From contig NZ_CP114786.1 of NCBI RefSeq assembly GCF_027359675.1, positions 6,298,501-6,362,500 on the forward strand: DNA of 64,000 nucleotides, given 5' to 3'. Of this stretch, positions 43,606-53,420 are shown in pieces. The notes beneath the pieces are model-generated. The model worked only from the letters and a program-made list of their open reading frames with translations. It made no database searches and was not told where the DNA came from. The stretch's first letter is position 1, and each line of letters begins with the position of its first letter. The translations under genes and the position numbers were made by a program. This DNA is from Roseibium sp. Sym1 (GTDB lineage Bacteria; Pseudomonadota; Alphaproteobacteria; Rhizobiales; Stappiaceae).

Positions 43606-44622
43606 TTAAGCGCCCTCGTATTTCTCCACCGTCTGCTCGATGGCGCCGAAGATGGAATGGCCCTCGCCGTCCAGCATCTCGATGCGGACCGTGTCGCCGA
43701 ATTTCAGGAACGGGGTCCTGGCCTCGCCGGAATTGATGGTCTCGATCATGCGGATCTCGGCGATGCAGGAATAACCGACACCGCCTTCGGAAACCGGCTT
43801 GCCCGGGCCGCCGTCCAGTTTGTTGGAGACCGTGCCCGAGCCGATGATGGTGCCGGCGCCGAGCGGACGCGTCTTGGCCGCATGGGCGATCAGCTGGCCG
43901 AAGTCGAAGGTCATGTCGATGCCGGCATCGGCACGGCCGAAGGCGTCACCATTGAGGTCGACATGAAGCGGCAGATGCAGCTTGCCGTCCTTCCAGGCAT
44001 CACCGAGCGCTGCCGGTGTGACCGCCACCGGCGAAAAGGCCGAGGACGGCTTCGACTGGAAGAAACCGAAGCCCTTGCCGAGTTCGGCCGGGATCAGACC
44101 ACGCAGGGAGACGTCGTTGACCAGGAGCACCAGCCGGATGGCGCCGCGCGCGTCCTCGGCGCTGACACCCATCGGGACATCGCCGGTCACGACTGCAATC
44201 TCGCCTTCCATGTCGACGCCCCAGGCCTCGTCGCGCATGGTGATCGGATCGCGTGGTGCCAGGAACGTGTCGGAGCCGCCCTGGTACATCAGCGGGTCGG
44301 TCCAGAAGCTTTCCGGCATCTTGGCGCCACGGGCCTTGCGCACCAGTTCGACGTGATTGACGTAAGCCGAGCCGTCGGCCCACTGATAGGCACGCGGCAG
44401 CGGCGACAGGGCATCATGTTCGTGGAAACGTATCGTCGGAACCGCCTCATGGGAGAGACTTTCAGCCAAGAGCTCCAACTTCGGCGCCAATTGGTCCCAG
44501 TCGTCGAGCGCGGCCTGCAGCGTCGGCGCGATATGACTCGCGTCGGTGCAATAGGTCAGACGGTCGTTGACCACCACCAGCTTGCCATCGCGGCTGCCAT
44601 CCTTGAGCGTTGCCAGTTTCAT
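43606..44622 (-). CDS. Fumarylacetoacetate hydrolase family protein
   Basis: 338 aa. The FAH fold is visible in VELVRKARGAKMPESFWTDPLMYQGGSDTFLAPRDPI and DEAWGVDMEGEIAVVTGDVPMGV (metal ligands Glu/Asp), followed by NDVSLR, GKGFGFFQSKPSSAFSPVAVTP and GTVSNK. It is the bacterial two-domain form used in homogentisate catabolism, cleaving fumarylacetoacetate to fumarate and acetoacetate. Start ATG 44622 has AAGGAG about 11 nt upstream. It is encoded 218 nt after hmgA on the same strand, which supports the role. Confidence 0.93.
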   Translation of the reverse strand: MKLATLKDGSRDGKLVVVNDRLTYCTDASHIAPTLQAALDDWDQLAPKLELLAESLSHEAVPTIRFHEHDALSPLPRAYQWADGSAYVNHVELVRKARGAKMPESFWTDPLMYQGGSDTFLAPRDPITMRDEAWGVDMEGEIAVVTGDVPMGVSAEDARGAIRLVLLVNDVSLRGLIPAELGKGFGFFQSKPSSAFSPVAVTPAALGDAWKDGKLHLPLHVDLNGDAFGRADAGIDMTFDFGQLIAHAAKTRPLGAGTIIGSGTVSNKLDGGPGKPVSEGGVGYSCIAEIRMIETINSGEARTPFLKFGDTVRIEMLDGEGHSIFGAIEQTVEKYEGA

Positions 44623-44840
44623 CGGGTTCTCAGCTCCTTGTGATCGCCAGACCGTCATGGCTGGCGATGGTTTCTCCCCGGAAGCCCTTTCGGGGCCTCC
44701 AGCCATTCTTCTCGTTCAAAGCCCGGCAGATCCGCCGGAAACAGATGGTTAGGCACCGGTGTCCTTGCCCCCGCCGCCGCGGAAATCTGCGCCGCATCCG
44801 GTGCCATGGTATGGCCGGGCAGGAGATGCGGTAGAACTCA

Positions 44841-46211
44841 TTACTTGTTCCAGGTTCCTTCGGGCGTGCCGTCGAATTTCTTGTCCAGCGAATCCCAGCA
44901 GTCGATGTAGTCATCCTGCAACGGCGCGTCCTTGGCGGCAAATTCCGTCAGGTGCTGCGGGAAACGGGTCTCGAACATGAAGGACATGGTGTTGTCGAGT
45001 TTTTCCGCCTTGAGGTCGGCGTTTGAGGCGCCCTCGAAGGCATTGTTGTCCGGCCCGTGCGGCAGCATCATGTTGTGCAGGCTCATGCCGCCGGGCACGA
45101 ATCCCTGCGGCTTGGCGTCATACTGGCCGTAGATGTTGCCCATCAGCTCGGACATGATGTTCTTGTGGTACCAGGGCGGACGGAAAGTGTTTTCCGCCAC
45201 CATCCAGCGCTCGCGGAACAGCACGAAGTCGATATTGGCCGTGCCCGGCACGCCGGACGGCGCCGTCAGCACGGTGAAGATCGACGGGTCCGGGTGGTCG
45301 AACAGGATCGCGCCGACCGGGCAATAGGTCCTGAGATCGTATTTTACCGGCGCGTAGTTGCCGTGCCAGGCCACCACGTCGAGCGGCGAATGGCCGATCT
45401 TCGTTTCGTGGAACTGGCCGCACCATTTTACCGTCACCGTCGAAGGCACTTCGCGGTCCTCGAAATGGGCCACCGGCGTCTTGAAATCGCGGCGATTGGC
45501 CATGCAGTTCGCGCCGATCGGCCCCCTGCCCGGCAATTCGAATTTCTGGCCGTAATTCTCGCAGACAAATCCGCGCGCGGGCCCTTCGATCACCTCGACC
45601 CGGTAGACCAGGCCACGGGGCAGGATGGCGATTTCCTTGGGCTCCAGCTCGATGACGCCGAGCTCGGTGCAGAACCGCAGGACACCTTCCTGGGGCACCA
45701 CCAGGAGCTCGCTGTCGGCGGAGAAGAAATATTCGTCCTCCATCGACCGGGTCACCAGGTAGATATGGCTGGCCATGCCGACCTGGGTGTTGACGTCTCC
45801 CGCCGTCGTCATGGTGCGCATGCCTGTCAGCCAGGTCAGCTCATCGCCCGAATGCGGCACGGGATCCCAGCGATACTGGCCGAGCGAGACGACATCGTCG
45901 CAGACATTCGGCGCCGACTTCCAGAGGGGAAGATCGATCTTCCTGAACCGGCTGGTGTGCTTGACGGACGGGCGGATGCGGTAACACCAGGTGCGTTCGT
46001 TCTGGTGGCTCGGCGCCGTGAAAGCGGTGCCCGAAAGCTGCTCACCGTAAAGACCGTAAGCGCATTTCTGCGGGCTGTTCATGCCCTGGGGCAAGGAGCC
46101 CGGCAGCGCTTCGGTTTCAAAATCATTGCCGAATCCCGGCATGTAATCCAGGCCCGCCGAATTCCGGCGCTCATCCTTGAGGTTCCGACTGCTGTCCGTT
46201 CTCTGATCCAT
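44841..46211 (-). CDS. hmgA: Homogentisate 1,2-dioxygenase
   Basis: 456 aa, near the size of other HmgA proteins. Iron ligands are His349, Glu355 ([12 protein letters not shown]) and His385 ([10 protein letters not shown]), with spacing identical to the human enzyme. The N-terminus [42 protein letters not shown] is diagnostic. It opens the ring of homogentisate to maleylacetoacetate in tyrosine and phenylacetate-type catabolism. Start 46211 has GGGAGGATG 3-11 nt upstream. First gene of the aromatic operon, with a palindrome at 46241-46254 in its promoter. Confidence 0.98.
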   Translation of the reverse strand: MDQRTDSSRNLKDERRNSAGLDYMPGFGNDFETEALPGSLPQGMNSPQKCAYGLYGEQLSGTAFTAPSHQNERTWCYRIRPSVKHTSRFRKIDLPLWKSAPNVCDDVVSLGQYRWDPVPHSGDELTWLTGMRTMTTAGDVNTQVGMASHIYLVTRSMEDEYFFSADSELLVVPQEGVLRFCTELGVIELEPKEIAILPRGLVYRVEVIEGPARGFVCENYGQKFELPGRGPIGANCMANRRDFKTPVAHFEDREVPSTVTVKWCGQFHETKIGHSPLDVVAWHGNYAPVKYDLRTYCPVGAILFDHPDPSIFTVLTAPSGVPGTANIDFVLFRERWMVAENTFRPPWYHKNIMSELMGNIYGQYDAKPQGFVPGGMSLHNMMLPHGPDNNAFEGASNADLKAEKLDNTMSFMFETRFPQHLTEFAAKDAPLQDDYIDCWDSLDKKFDGTPEGTWNK

Positions 46212-46240
46212 GACATCCTCCCGGTTCGGAGATGAATTTA

Positions 46241-46254
46241 GTTGCATATGTAAC
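46241..46254 (-). promoter_or_regulatory. Candidate operator upstream of hmgA
   Basis: GTTGCATATGTAAC, a 14-bp palindrome with one mismatched pair around CATATG, 30 nt upstream of the hmgA start codon. MarR-type repressors of hmg operons bind dyads of this kind. No such regulator is encoded nearby. Confidence 0.5.
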
Positions 46255-46400
46255 CATTTTCATCCTCGGGTCAAGCGCCTCTGCGAAACTTATCGCGAAT
46301 GGCGAAAAATTCATTTTGCGCCGCAAAAACAACCAGCGGGCGTAAGCTTTGATTTACGTGACTCTCCTAAGGTCTGCGCATTCTCACCTTTGGAGCCCCC

Positions 46401-48434
46401 ATGTCTCTCAGAAATCGGATTTTCTTCGCCTCGAGCGGCGTCTTCCTGTTCGGATTCCTGACGCTCATCCTGGCCGTTACCTTCATGTCCCAGTCAACCT
46501 CGCAGAAGTCCGGCGAGGATCTTATCCGCACGACGGCCCAGGCGCTGGCACTGGATGCCGGCAAGACGCTCGCGCAGGCGCAGCTGGCGGCACGCGCGGC
46601 GGCGGACGCGCTGGAAGGCCTGCAGCATGCGGGCGTCACCGACCGTAACGCCTATGCCGCGGTGATGCAGCACCAGATCGCGCAGAACAAGCATTTCGTC
46701 GGCGGCGGCGCGATCCTGGAGCCGGACATGGCCGGCGCCGACGCGGACAATGCGGGCGCCAATTTCTCCGACGACAAGGGCCGCTTCATTCCCTATTTCT
46801 ACAATGACGGCAGCAAAGTGGCCTGGGAGCCCCTGATCTTCGGCGGCGACAGCGGTTCGGAGGAGTGGTACGACAAGCCGAAGACTCTCGGCCATGACAC
46901 GGTCACCGAACCTTATATCTACCCGGTCAATGGCGTCGACGTGCTGATGGCAACGGCTTCTTCGCCCATCAAGGATGCCTCGGGCAAGGGCATTGGCGGA
47001 GCCACAATCGACGTTTCCCTGGAAGGTCTGCAGAAGGCGGTCAGTGCCGGGCAGAGCTACGAAAGCGGCTATGTCGGCCTGCTCAGTGAAGCAGGTGTCT
47101 GGGTGTCGCATCCGGATGCCGGCCTGCTGGGCAAGGCGGCCGACGCGGCCACCCTTGCCAGGATCAAGGCGATCAAGGGCGATGCCGCCCTGACCACCGA
47201 TGGCGGCACCGCAGAAGCAATCCAGGCGTTCGAGCTGGACGGCACCGGCCAGCGCTGGTTCATCGTCGTCGCTGTGGACGAGAGCGAGCTTCTGGCGAGT
47301 GCCAATTCCACCCTGCAGACGAGTCTTCTTCTGGCCGCGGGCCTGCTCGTGGCGGGCACTTTCCTGATGTGGATGCTCGGCTCGACCATCGCCGGACCGG
47401 TCCAGGCTCTGACCGCGCGCATGCGCAACCTCGCCGACGGCGACGTCGACACGCCGGTCGCCTACACGGAGCGCAAGGACGAGATCGGCCAGATGGCGGG
47501 CGCCCTGGAAATCTTCGTTGCCAATGAAGACGAGCGCCGGGCCCTGCAGAACGATACCGAACAGTCCCAGCACAGCCAACTGGAGCGCCAGCAGGCGGTG
47601 GAGGCCCTGATCGAAACCTTCGAGCGCGATGTCCATGCGGTGCTCGACCAGGTTTCCGGCAACACCAACCGGATGGAACAGACGGCCGCGTCGCTCGACG
47701 CGATCGCCCGCGATACCTCCGCCAAGGTCTCGTCCGTGGCCGGGTCTTCGGAAGTTGCGCAAGGCAGCGTGCAAACGGTTGCCTCCGCGGCGGAGGAACT
47801 GTCGGCTTCGATTTCCGAGATCGGCCGCCAGATCGAGCAGACCAAGTCGGTTGTCACCAGCGCCACGCGCGCGGCCAATGACAGCAATGACAAGGTCGGA
47901 AGCCTCGACAGCGCCGCGCAGAAGATCGGTGAGGTCGTCAGCCTGATCCAGGCGATCGCCGAACAGACCAACCTTCTCGCCCTCAACGCGACCATCGAGG
48001 CCGCGCGCGCCGGGGAAGCCGGCAAGGGCTTTGCGGTCGTGGCCGCTGAAGTGAAGGAACTGGCAACGCAGACCGCGAAAGCGACGGAAGAGATCTCGGC
48101 ACAGATCGCGGGCATCCAGTCCTCGACCCATAACGCGGTCGGGTCGATCCAGGAAATCGCCTCGACCATGGACGAGGTCAACCAGTTCACCGCCGCGATC
48201 GCCGCGGCGATCCAGCAACAGGGCGATGCCACCAACGAGATCAGCCACAATGTCCAGCAGGCCGCCAGCTGCACCAGCGACATGAGCACCAGCGTCGGAG
48301 ACGTCATGCAGGCGGCCGAAGAAACCAGCAGCTCGGCGGCGGATGTCCTGTCCGTTTCCCAGTCGGTGTCCGAACAGGCCCAGGGCCTGCAGGCGACCAT
48401 CGCCGACTTCCTGTCGCGGGTCCGCGCGGCCTGA
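46401..48434 (+). CDS. Methyl-accepting chemotaxis protein with Cache sensor
   Basis: 677 aa. TM1 is at about residues 7-29 ([21 protein letters not shown]) and TM2 at about 306-328. The periplasmic part is a double-Cache domain: [68 protein letters not shown], typical of amine or organic-acid sensors. HAMP ([22 protein letters not shown]) and a signalling tip ([47 protein letters not shown]) follow. It diverges from hmgA and may sense a related compound. The ligand is unknown. TGGAG lies 5 nt before the start codon. Confidence 0.94.
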   Translation: MSLRNRIFFASSGVFLFGFLTLILAVTFMSQSTSQKSGEDLIRTTAQALALDAGKTLAQAQLAARAAADALEGLQHAGVTDRNAYAAVMQHQIAQNKHFVGGGAILEPDMAGADADNAGANFSDDKGRFIPYFYNDGSKVAWEPLIFGGDSGSEEWYDKPKTLGHDTVTEPYIYPVNGVDVLMATASSPIKDASGKGIGGATIDVSLEGLQKAVSAGQSYESGYVGLLSEAGVWVSHPDAGLLGKAADAATLARIKAIKGDAALTTDGGTAEAIQAFELDGTGQRWFIVVAVDESELLASANSTLQTSLLLAAGLLVAGTFLMWMLGSTIAGPVQALTARMRNLADGDVDTPVAYTERKDEIGQMAGALEIFVANEDERRALQNDTEQSQHSQLERQQAVEALIETFERDVHAVLDQVSGNTNRMEQTAASLDAIARDTSAKVSSVAGSSEVAQGSVQTVASAAEELSASISEIGRQIEQTKSVVTSATRAANDSNDKVGSLDSAAQKIGEVVSLIQAIAEQTNLLALNATIEAARAGEAGKGFAVVAAEVKELATQTAKATEEISAQIAGIQSSTHNAVGSIQEIASTMDEVNQFTAAIAAAIQQQGDATNEISHNVQQAASCTSDMSTSVGDVMQAAEETSSSAADVLSVSQSVSEQAQGLQATIADFLSRVRAA

Positions 48435-48459
48435 GCCGGACAATAAGATCAAAAACCGG

Positions 48460-48494
48460 AGCCCGCGCAAGTCCTTGCGCGGGCTTTGTCTTTT
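48460..48494 (+). terminator. Rho-independent terminator after the Cache chemoreceptor gene
   Basis: Perfect 12-bp arms AGCCCGCGCAAG (48460-48471) and CTTGCGCGGGCT (48474-48485) followed by TTGTCTTTT. Confidence 0.85.
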
Positions 48495-48607
48495 CCGGCC
48501 AGGACCAACAGGTCGACATCTTCCCTCCGCCGTTTTTCTCAAACGGGGCTTGATCAATCACCGGCCCTGACGTAAAAAGAACAAATCAGGAACATATGAG
48601 GTAAGCG

Positions 48608-48925
48608 ATGCGGCTGGCCACTCCGACCCTTGAACAGTCCCGTGCGGTCCTGTCCGCGTCCTCCTCGCTGCTGGACGCCATTCCGACCACGGATGTCACG
48701 CCCGGCGACGTGCGCAAGATGATGCTGTACCTGCGCAAGGCGCGGGACAAGGCGACCGCCATCCGGGACCGTTCCCCAGGTGGAAGCTATATGGAAGGGG
48801 TGCTCACCCGCACGATCGACGGCATCACGCTGGAACTGTCGCAACTGGAATATCTTCTTGCGCAGAAACCGGTCGACGCTTCTGCAACAGGGTCGTCGTC
48901 CCGGCGCATGCGACCGGCGATCTGA
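48608..48925 (+). CDS. Small protein of unknown function
   Basis: 105 aa, not recognised. MRLATPTLEQSRAVLSASSSLLDAIPTTDVTPGDVRKMMLYLRKARDKATAIRDRSPGGSYMEGVLTRTIDGITLELSQLEYLLAQ suggests a two- or three-helix protein with a basic, Ser-rich tail. GAGGTAA lies about 6 nt upstream of the ATG, and codon use is like the neighbours, so it looks real. No signal peptide or membrane segment is seen. It stands between a terminator and the GFA gene. Confidence 0.65.
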   Translation: MRLATPTLEQSRAVLSASSSLLDAIPTTDVTPGDVRKMMLYLRKARDKATAIRDRSPGGSYMEGVLTRTIDGITLELSQLEYLLAQKPVDASATGSSSRRMRPAI

Positions 48926-48993
48926 GGCCTGGCGTCCTGCTCCAACAGGTGGTAGTGCGGCCCCTTTCATCGTCAGATCAGGACCGGCCAATC

Positions 48994-49398
48994 ATGAACA
49001 CGCATTCCGGCAGCTGTCTTTGCGGCACCGTTACCTTCAAGGTCGAAGGAGATTTCGAGAGCTTCTTCCTGTGTCATTGCGCTCATTGCCGCAAGGACAC
49101 CGGTTCGGCGCATGCCGCCAACCTGTTCTCTTCCAGTGCCCGGCTTACATGGATGTCCGGCGCCGACAATGTCACGACCTACACCCTGCCCGGAACGCGG
49201 CACAAAAGGGCTTTCTGCAAGGCTTGCGGTTCTGCACTGCCCAATCTTCAGATGGACGGCGCCCTGCTGGTGGTTCCGGCCGGTTGCCTGGACAGCCCGC
49301 TCGACCTGAAACCGGTTGCTCATGTGTTCACGGCGAGCCGGGCCGGCTGGGATGACAAATTGGAAGAGCTCCCCGGCTTCGAGACATTTCCGGGCTGA
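48994..49398 (+). CDS. GFA family protein (glutathione-dependent formaldehyde-activating enzyme-like)
   Basis: 134 aa. Zinc-binding cysteines are in the usual order: CLCG (Cys8, Cys10), CHCAHC (Cys27, Cys29, Cys32) and FCKACGS near residues 73-78. The fold is Mss4-like. Members have been linked to glutathione-formaldehyde adduct formation, but most are of unknown role. The start ATG 48994 (MNTHSGSC) is chosen over an upstream frame because the family begins just before CLCG; AGGACC precedes it. It converges on the NTF2-like gene with a 15-nt gap. Confidence 0.88.
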   Translation: MNTHSGSCLCGTVTFKVEGDFESFFLCHCAHCRKDTGSAHAANLFSSSARLTWMSGADNVTTYTLPGTRHKRAFCKACGSALPNLQMDGALLVVPAGCLDSPLDLKPVAHVFTASRAGWDDKLEELPGFETFPG

Positions 49399-49413
49399 GA
49401 TACCGGTCCCCTG

Positions 49414-49782
49414 TCAGGCGTCTGTCTTCAGCGGCCCAAAGAACCCAAGGACCGCTTTCAGTTTCCCCGATTGTTCGTCGACGGTGACAATGTCCAGTCC
49501 CTCCGGCAAGGCCGTGCCGTCAGCCTTGACGAGATGCCAGGCGAACCGGGCCATGCCATGATGATGGTCAACTGAGCTTGTGCGCACGATCTTGGCGCCG
49601 ACCCGGCCGGCCAGAACGCCCGAAATATGATCGACCAGCTCCGTGCGACCACGCAAATCCGTTTCCGGGTCTGTGTATCTGACATCGACCGAGACCACCT
49701 TGTCGAGCAGGTCGCGCCGATAGGCGGGATCCCGCTCCGACCACGCGGCGCAATAGATGTCGATGGTTTCTTCGAGCGTCAT
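49414..49782 (-). CDS. NTF2-like (SnoaL-type) small protein
   Basis: 122 aa. It reads MTLEETIDIYCAAWSERDPAYRRDLLDKVVSVDVRYTDPETDLRGRTELVDHISGVLAGRVGAKIVRTSSVDHHHGMARFAWHLVKADGTALPEGLDIVTVDEQSGKLKAVLGFFGPL. This is the cone-shaped NTF2 fold, with the typical YTDP and WHL...G.DI sections. Members bind or isomerise small hydrophobic ligands. The start is set by GGGAGG 6 nt before ATG 49782; upstream codons in frame are not needed. The ligand is unknown. Confidence 0.82.
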   Translation of the reverse strand: MTLEETIDIYCAAWSERDPAYRRDLLDKVVSVDVRYTDPETDLRGRTELVDHISGVLAGRVGAKIVRTSSVDHHHGMARFAWHLVKADGTALPEGLDIVTVDEQSGKLKAVLGFFGPLKTDA

Positions 49783-49872
49783 GGCCGCCTCCCGGATTTC
49801 CATGTTCCAAGAATGCGCGAATTTCCGGGAGCCCGCCAGATTTTCCTGGCCACCTTCCCGAGACCTCACATC

Positions 49873-49958
49873 GAGGAAGCGCTCAGGCGCCGTCTCGAAG
49901 GACGGCCGCTTGCGCATGGATCATCCGCACCTGGTTCGAGACGGACCTTTCGGTCCTC
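49873..49958. repeat. Degenerate REP-type nested palindrome
   Basis: GAGGA...GTCTCGAAGGA (49873-49903) faces GTTCGAGACGGACC...GGTCCTC (49934-49958). The outer arms GTCTCGAA pair, and each side carries its own small hairpin. It has the same design as the element at 56742-56844 but is diverged. It lies in the gap between the NTF2-like gene and the HerA-like gene. Confidence 0.55.
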
Positions 49959-50020
49959 TTTTGGACGAGGTTACGGGAGATGTCCGGCGTTCTTTTCAGA
50001 AGCGTTTCAGCCGGTCACGC

Positions 50021-51496
50021 TTATGCCGCTGCCTCGTCGCCGGGCGCGGTCTGCCAACCGAGGTCGGTCAGGGTGACAATGCGGTTGCCGCGCAGATCCG
50101 TCGCGCAGACGAGGAATCCGCGTTCTTCCATGTGGCTGAGCAGCCAGCGCGCGCGGCCCGGCGAGCGTGTGCCGTAGGCCGTGGCGATTTCGATATTTCC
50201 GGGACACGGCGCCTTGGCGAGCGCCGCCTTGGCAAGCAGCAGGTAGACACCGCGCATGTCTTCCGGCAACTCGGCGGCAATCAGTTCCGCCTGGGACCAG
50301 GCGCCGTCATCCATCTCGCCCTTGTCGACCCCTGCCCTGGCCACGGACAGTTTTTCCCGGAACGTCTGCAGGTCCGGTGCACCGCCGGGCAGCTTGGTGA
50401 TCCGGCAGCGGACCTGGAAATCCTGGTAGAGGGAAGCGATCGGCTGGAAGGCGGCGTCCTCGTCTTCCAGGATGCCGGCGATGATTTCCGCGATCTTTTC
50501 CTCGCGCTCACCGAAGTCGAGCAGGCTTTCCGCCTGAGGCACGTCCTCGTTGCCCGCGCGTTCCGCACTGGTCAGCTGATCGAGCACCTCGCCGGTCGAC
50601 ACGACCGGTTCGACAAAGCGCTGGCGCACCGGCTGCACCTCATCGGCGCCCGGCGTGAAGATGAGATCCTTGGCGTCTTCCTTGGGCTGGTCCGGCAGAG
50701 GCATCAGTTTTGGACTGCCGCCCCGGCCCATGGTCTCCACCGGCCCGATCTTCACCGGCACGGGGCGCCGGGACATGGCCGGGCCAAGAGCTATGAAATG
50801 GCCCCGGTCGAGGTTGCGGAAGCTTTCCGCCTGACGCCGTTCCATGCCGAGCAGATCCGCGGCGCGGGCCATGTCGATGTCAAGGAAGGTCCGGCCCATC
50901 AGGAAGTTGGAGGCTTCGGCCGCGACATTCTTGGCGAGCTTGGCCAGACGCTGTGTCGCGATGACACCGGCAAGTCCGCGCTTGCGGCCACGGCACATCA
51001 GGTTGGTCATCGCGCCAAGGGACCGCCGCCGTGCTTCCTCGGTGACTTCGCCCGCGGCTGCCGGCGCAAACAGCTGCGCCTCGTCGACCACCACGATCAT
51101 CGGGTACCACTGGTCCCGGTCGGCATCGAAGAGGCCGTCGAGGAATGTGGCAGCGGCCTTCATCTGGCGGTCCGCGTCAAGCCCTTCGAGATTGAGCACC
51201 ACGGAAACCCGGTGCTGGCGCACACGGCCTGCGATCATCTGCAGGTCCTTCTCCGTGCCGACCGCATCGACGACGACATGACCGAACTTGTCCGCAAGCG
51301 AGACAAAGTCTCCCTCGGGATCGATGATTGCCTGCTGCACCCAATTGGCCGATTGCTCCAGAAGCCGCCGCAACAGATGCGATTTGCCCGACCCGGAATT
51401 GCCCTGGACCAGAAGCCGCGTTGCCAGCAGTTCCTCAAGATCCAGCCCGGCCCGTGCGCCGCCTGTCATTTCCCCGATATCGATCTGAACCGTCAT
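50021..51496 (-). CDS. HerA/DUF87-like ATPase
   Basis: 491 aa. RecA-like ATPase core: Walker A GNSGSGKSH at residues 32-40, Walker B MIVVVDEAQLF near 133-142, then RRRSLGAMTNLMCRGRKRGLAGVIATQRLAKLAKNVAAEASNFLMGRTF with sensor residues. This fits the HerA/FtsK group of helicase-like ATPases. The C-terminal third looks like winged-helix DNA-binding domains (WLLSHMEERGFLVCATDLRGNRIVTLTDLG). No nuclease gene (NurA) or other partner is nearby. The role is unknown, perhaps DNA processing. It stands alone. Confidence 0.83.
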   Translation of the reverse strand: MTVQIDIGEMTGGARAGLDLEELLATRLLVQGNSGSGKSHLLRRLLEQSANWVQQAIIDPEGDFVSLADKFGHVVVDAVGTEKDLQMIAGRVRQHRVSVVLNLEGLDADRQMKAAATFLDGLFDADRDQWYPMIVVVDEAQLFAPAAAGEVTEEARRRSLGAMTNLMCRGRKRGLAGVIATQRLAKLAKNVAAEASNFLMGRTFLDIDMARAADLLGMERRQAESFRNLDRGHFIALGPAMSRRPVPVKIGPVETMGRGGSPKLMPLPDQPKEDAKDLIFTPGADEVQPVRQRFVEPVVSTGEVLDQLTSAERAGNEDVPQAESLLDFGEREEKIAEIIAGILEDEDAAFQPIASLYQDFQVRCRITKLPGGAPDLQTFREKLSVARAGVDKGEMDDGAWSQAELIAAELPEDMRGVYLLLAKAALAKAPCPGNIEIATAYGTRSPGRARWLLSHMEERGFLVCATDLRGNRIVTLTDLGWQTAPGDEAAA

Positions 51497-51780
51497 GCTT
51501 TCACTTCACGTGCAGCCTCGGCAGCGCTGCGGACACTCCGTTTCCTGCGATTTCGTGCAGTGCGGTAGTCAGCACGATTCCGCGCGGCTTGCAAAGCCGA
51601 CATGAGCGGAAAGCGCGGTTTTCCCAGAATTCCACCGTTTTGGTTGCCTTCGAGCCAGTCCGGTGGGCTGTCCAACGATCCTGTCAGGAAAGCCCGCCTT
51701 AACTTATTCCGGCATTAAGCAACGAAACCCTGCGGATCCTGTGCTAGTCTCGCTGCCACGGGAACTCCAGAGATATTGCT

Positions 51781-52608
51781 GTGCAGTCCAGAAGACCAAC
51801 GATAGCACTTTGCCTTCATGTTTTTACGCACATGAGACTGCTTCTGAGCGTCTTTTTGCTTGCGCTGGTCCAGGCGCCTGTGACCGGTGCAAAGCCGGTT
51901 CCTGTCCGAATCGCCGTCGGCGAGTGGCCCCCGTACTTTTCCGAAGCGGCCGAAGGCTACGGCACCTACGCCCAGGTTGTGACGCGTGCCTTCGAACTTG
52001 AGGGCATCGAAGTTCAGTACGGGTTCTTTCCCTGGAAAAGGGCATTGCTCGAAACGCAGGAGGGCCGCTGGCCCGTTTCGGCGGGCTGGGGCAGAACCGC
52101 CGACCGGGAACCCTATTTCCACTTCTGCGACCCGGTCCTGATCCAGCGCGAACAGTTCTTCTATTCGACCGACCGGCCGGTGACCGCAAAAACCTGGCAG
52201 GATCTCCAAGGGCTCAGCTTCGGCATCATCGAAGGGGCCGCGCTTGGTGAGGATCTGGACCGGCTTGTTTCGGAAGGCAGCGTCACCATTTCCCGCCAGG
52301 CGACTCTGGAAGACCTCATTCAAATGCTTGCTGTCGGACGCGTCGACCTGGTCATGGGCAACGAGAACGTCGCCAGGAAGGCGATATCAACCGCGGTTCC
52401 GCCAGCCGAGGCCGCAAAGTACCTCGCCCTGGAGGCCATCGAGGTGCAATGGGACTATCGCGTCATTGTCTCCAAGAGGACGGAGAACGGTGCAGCGCTC
52501 TGCGAGCGCTTCAACAAGGGTCTCGAGTCCCTTCGGCGCAGCGGCGAATATGACCGGCTGCTCTGGCCCGAGCGCACCGACATCACCGAGAAAAACGGTC
52601 CGTCGTGA
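51781..52608 (+). CDS. Periplasmic substrate-binding protein (SBP_bac_3 type)
   Basis: 275 aa from GTG 51781, or 258 aa from ATG 51832, which gives a cleaner signal peptide (MRLLLSVFLLALVQAPVTGA). The mature part VRIAVGEWPPYFSEAAEGYGTYAQVVTRAFELEGIEVQYGFFPWKRALLETQEGRWPVSAGW matches the extracellular solute-binding family 3 fold used for amino acids and polar ligands, here in the ABC-less subgroup with the GEWPPY motif. No permease or ATPase genes are nearby, so it may serve a sensor or be an orphan. Ligand unknown. Confidence 0.82.
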   Translation: MQSRRPTIALCLHVFTHMRLLLSVFLLALVQAPVTGAKPVPVRIAVGEWPPYFSEAAEGYGTYAQVVTRAFELEGIEVQYGFFPWKRALLETQEGRWPVSAGWGRTADREPYFHFCDPVLIQREQFFYSTDRPVTAKTWQDLQGLSFGIIEGAALGEDLDRLVSEGSVTISRQATLEDLIQMLAVGRVDLVMGNENVARKAISTAVPPAEAAKYLALEAIEVQWDYRVIVSKRTENGAALCERFNKGLESLRRSGEYDRLLWPERTDITEKNGPS

Positions 52609-52763
52609 AGCCGGTCCCTTCGGCCCGCCCCCACCAAGCCCTGGCGTCGCCATGCTCCCCGCCTTCGCACCACCAGCCCGGATCACCAGATCGTAAAGTC
52701 CTCTTCCCCTTTCGGACCTTCGACCCCATGTGAAGGGTAAACACTACAACCGGGTTAGCTGAC

Positions 52764-53420
52764 ATGAAGATCCACGCCGATTTGACAAAACGGGCTGTTG
52801 TCGACAGCGCGAGCCTCGACTGGGTGCCCTCGCCAATGGCTGGAGTGGAGCGCCGCATGCTGGAACGGGACGGCGAGGAAGTCGCCCGGGCAACGTCGCT
52901 GGTCCGCTATGCTCCCGGTTCCGCCTTTTCGGCACACAAGCATGACCTGGGCGAGGAATTCCTGGTCCTGGACGGTGTCTTCTCCGACGACAGCGGCGAT
53001 TTTCCAAAGGGCATGTATGTCCGCAACCCTCCCGGTTCCAGCCACGTTCCCTCAAGTGATCCCGGTGCCGTCATCCTGGTCAAGCTGCGCCAGATGCAGC
53101 CCGACGACGCGGCCTATGTGAGGGTGAACACGCTTGACCCGGCCGGCTGGCAGGCGGGACGCGCGGGAGAAAGCATCCTGCCGCTCTATATCCGCCCCGA
53201 CGAGGAGGTCGTCATGCTCGACTGGGAGCGCGGCGCAAGCTTCGACGCCCAGGAGTTCCCCGGCGGCGCCGAGTATTTTGTCGTTGAAGGCAGTTTCGAG
53301 GATCAGGACGGCCGCTACGACCAGGGCACCTGGCTGCGCGTGCCACCGGACAGCCGGCAGACCATCACCACGTCACAGGGTGCGAGGGTCTGGCGCAAGA
53401 CCGGACATCTTGCCGCCTAG
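52764..53420 (+). CDS. Bicupin protein, ChrR-like cupin domain
   Basis: 218 aa with two cupin barrels. The first has SLVRYAPGSAFSAHKHDLGEEFLVLDGVFSDDSGDFPKGMYVRNPPGSSHVP, including the two His and Glu metal ligands (HKHDLGEE and SSHVP). The second, from about residue 130, lacks the histidines and is degenerate (GGAEYFVVEGSFEDQDGRYDQGTWLRVPPDS). It resembles the cupin part of anti-sigma factor ChrR, but the zinc-binding N-terminal domain is absent. No sigma factor gene is nearby. Its stop overlaps the convergent DUF2867 gene. Confidence 0.85.
   Translation: MKIHADLTKRAVVDSASLDWVPSPMAGVERRMLERDGEEVARATSLVRYAPGSAFSAHKHDLGEEFLVLDGVFSDDSGDFPKGMYVRNPPGSSHVPSSDPGAVILVKLRQMQPDDAAYVRVNTLDPAGWQAGRAGESILPLYIRPDEEVVMLDWERGASFDAQEFPGGAEYFVVEGSFEDQDGRYDQGTWLRVPPDSRQTITTSQGARVWRKTGHLAA

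Noticed and set aside
46494..48557. 687-codon minus-strand frame opposite the Cache chemoreceptor
   Set aside because: Mirror of a clear chemoreceptor gene; composition is that of a shadow frame and no ribosome site is seen.
49757..51568. 603-codon plus-strand frame opposite the HerA-like gene
   Set aside because: Antisense shadow of an ATPase with clear Walker motifs.
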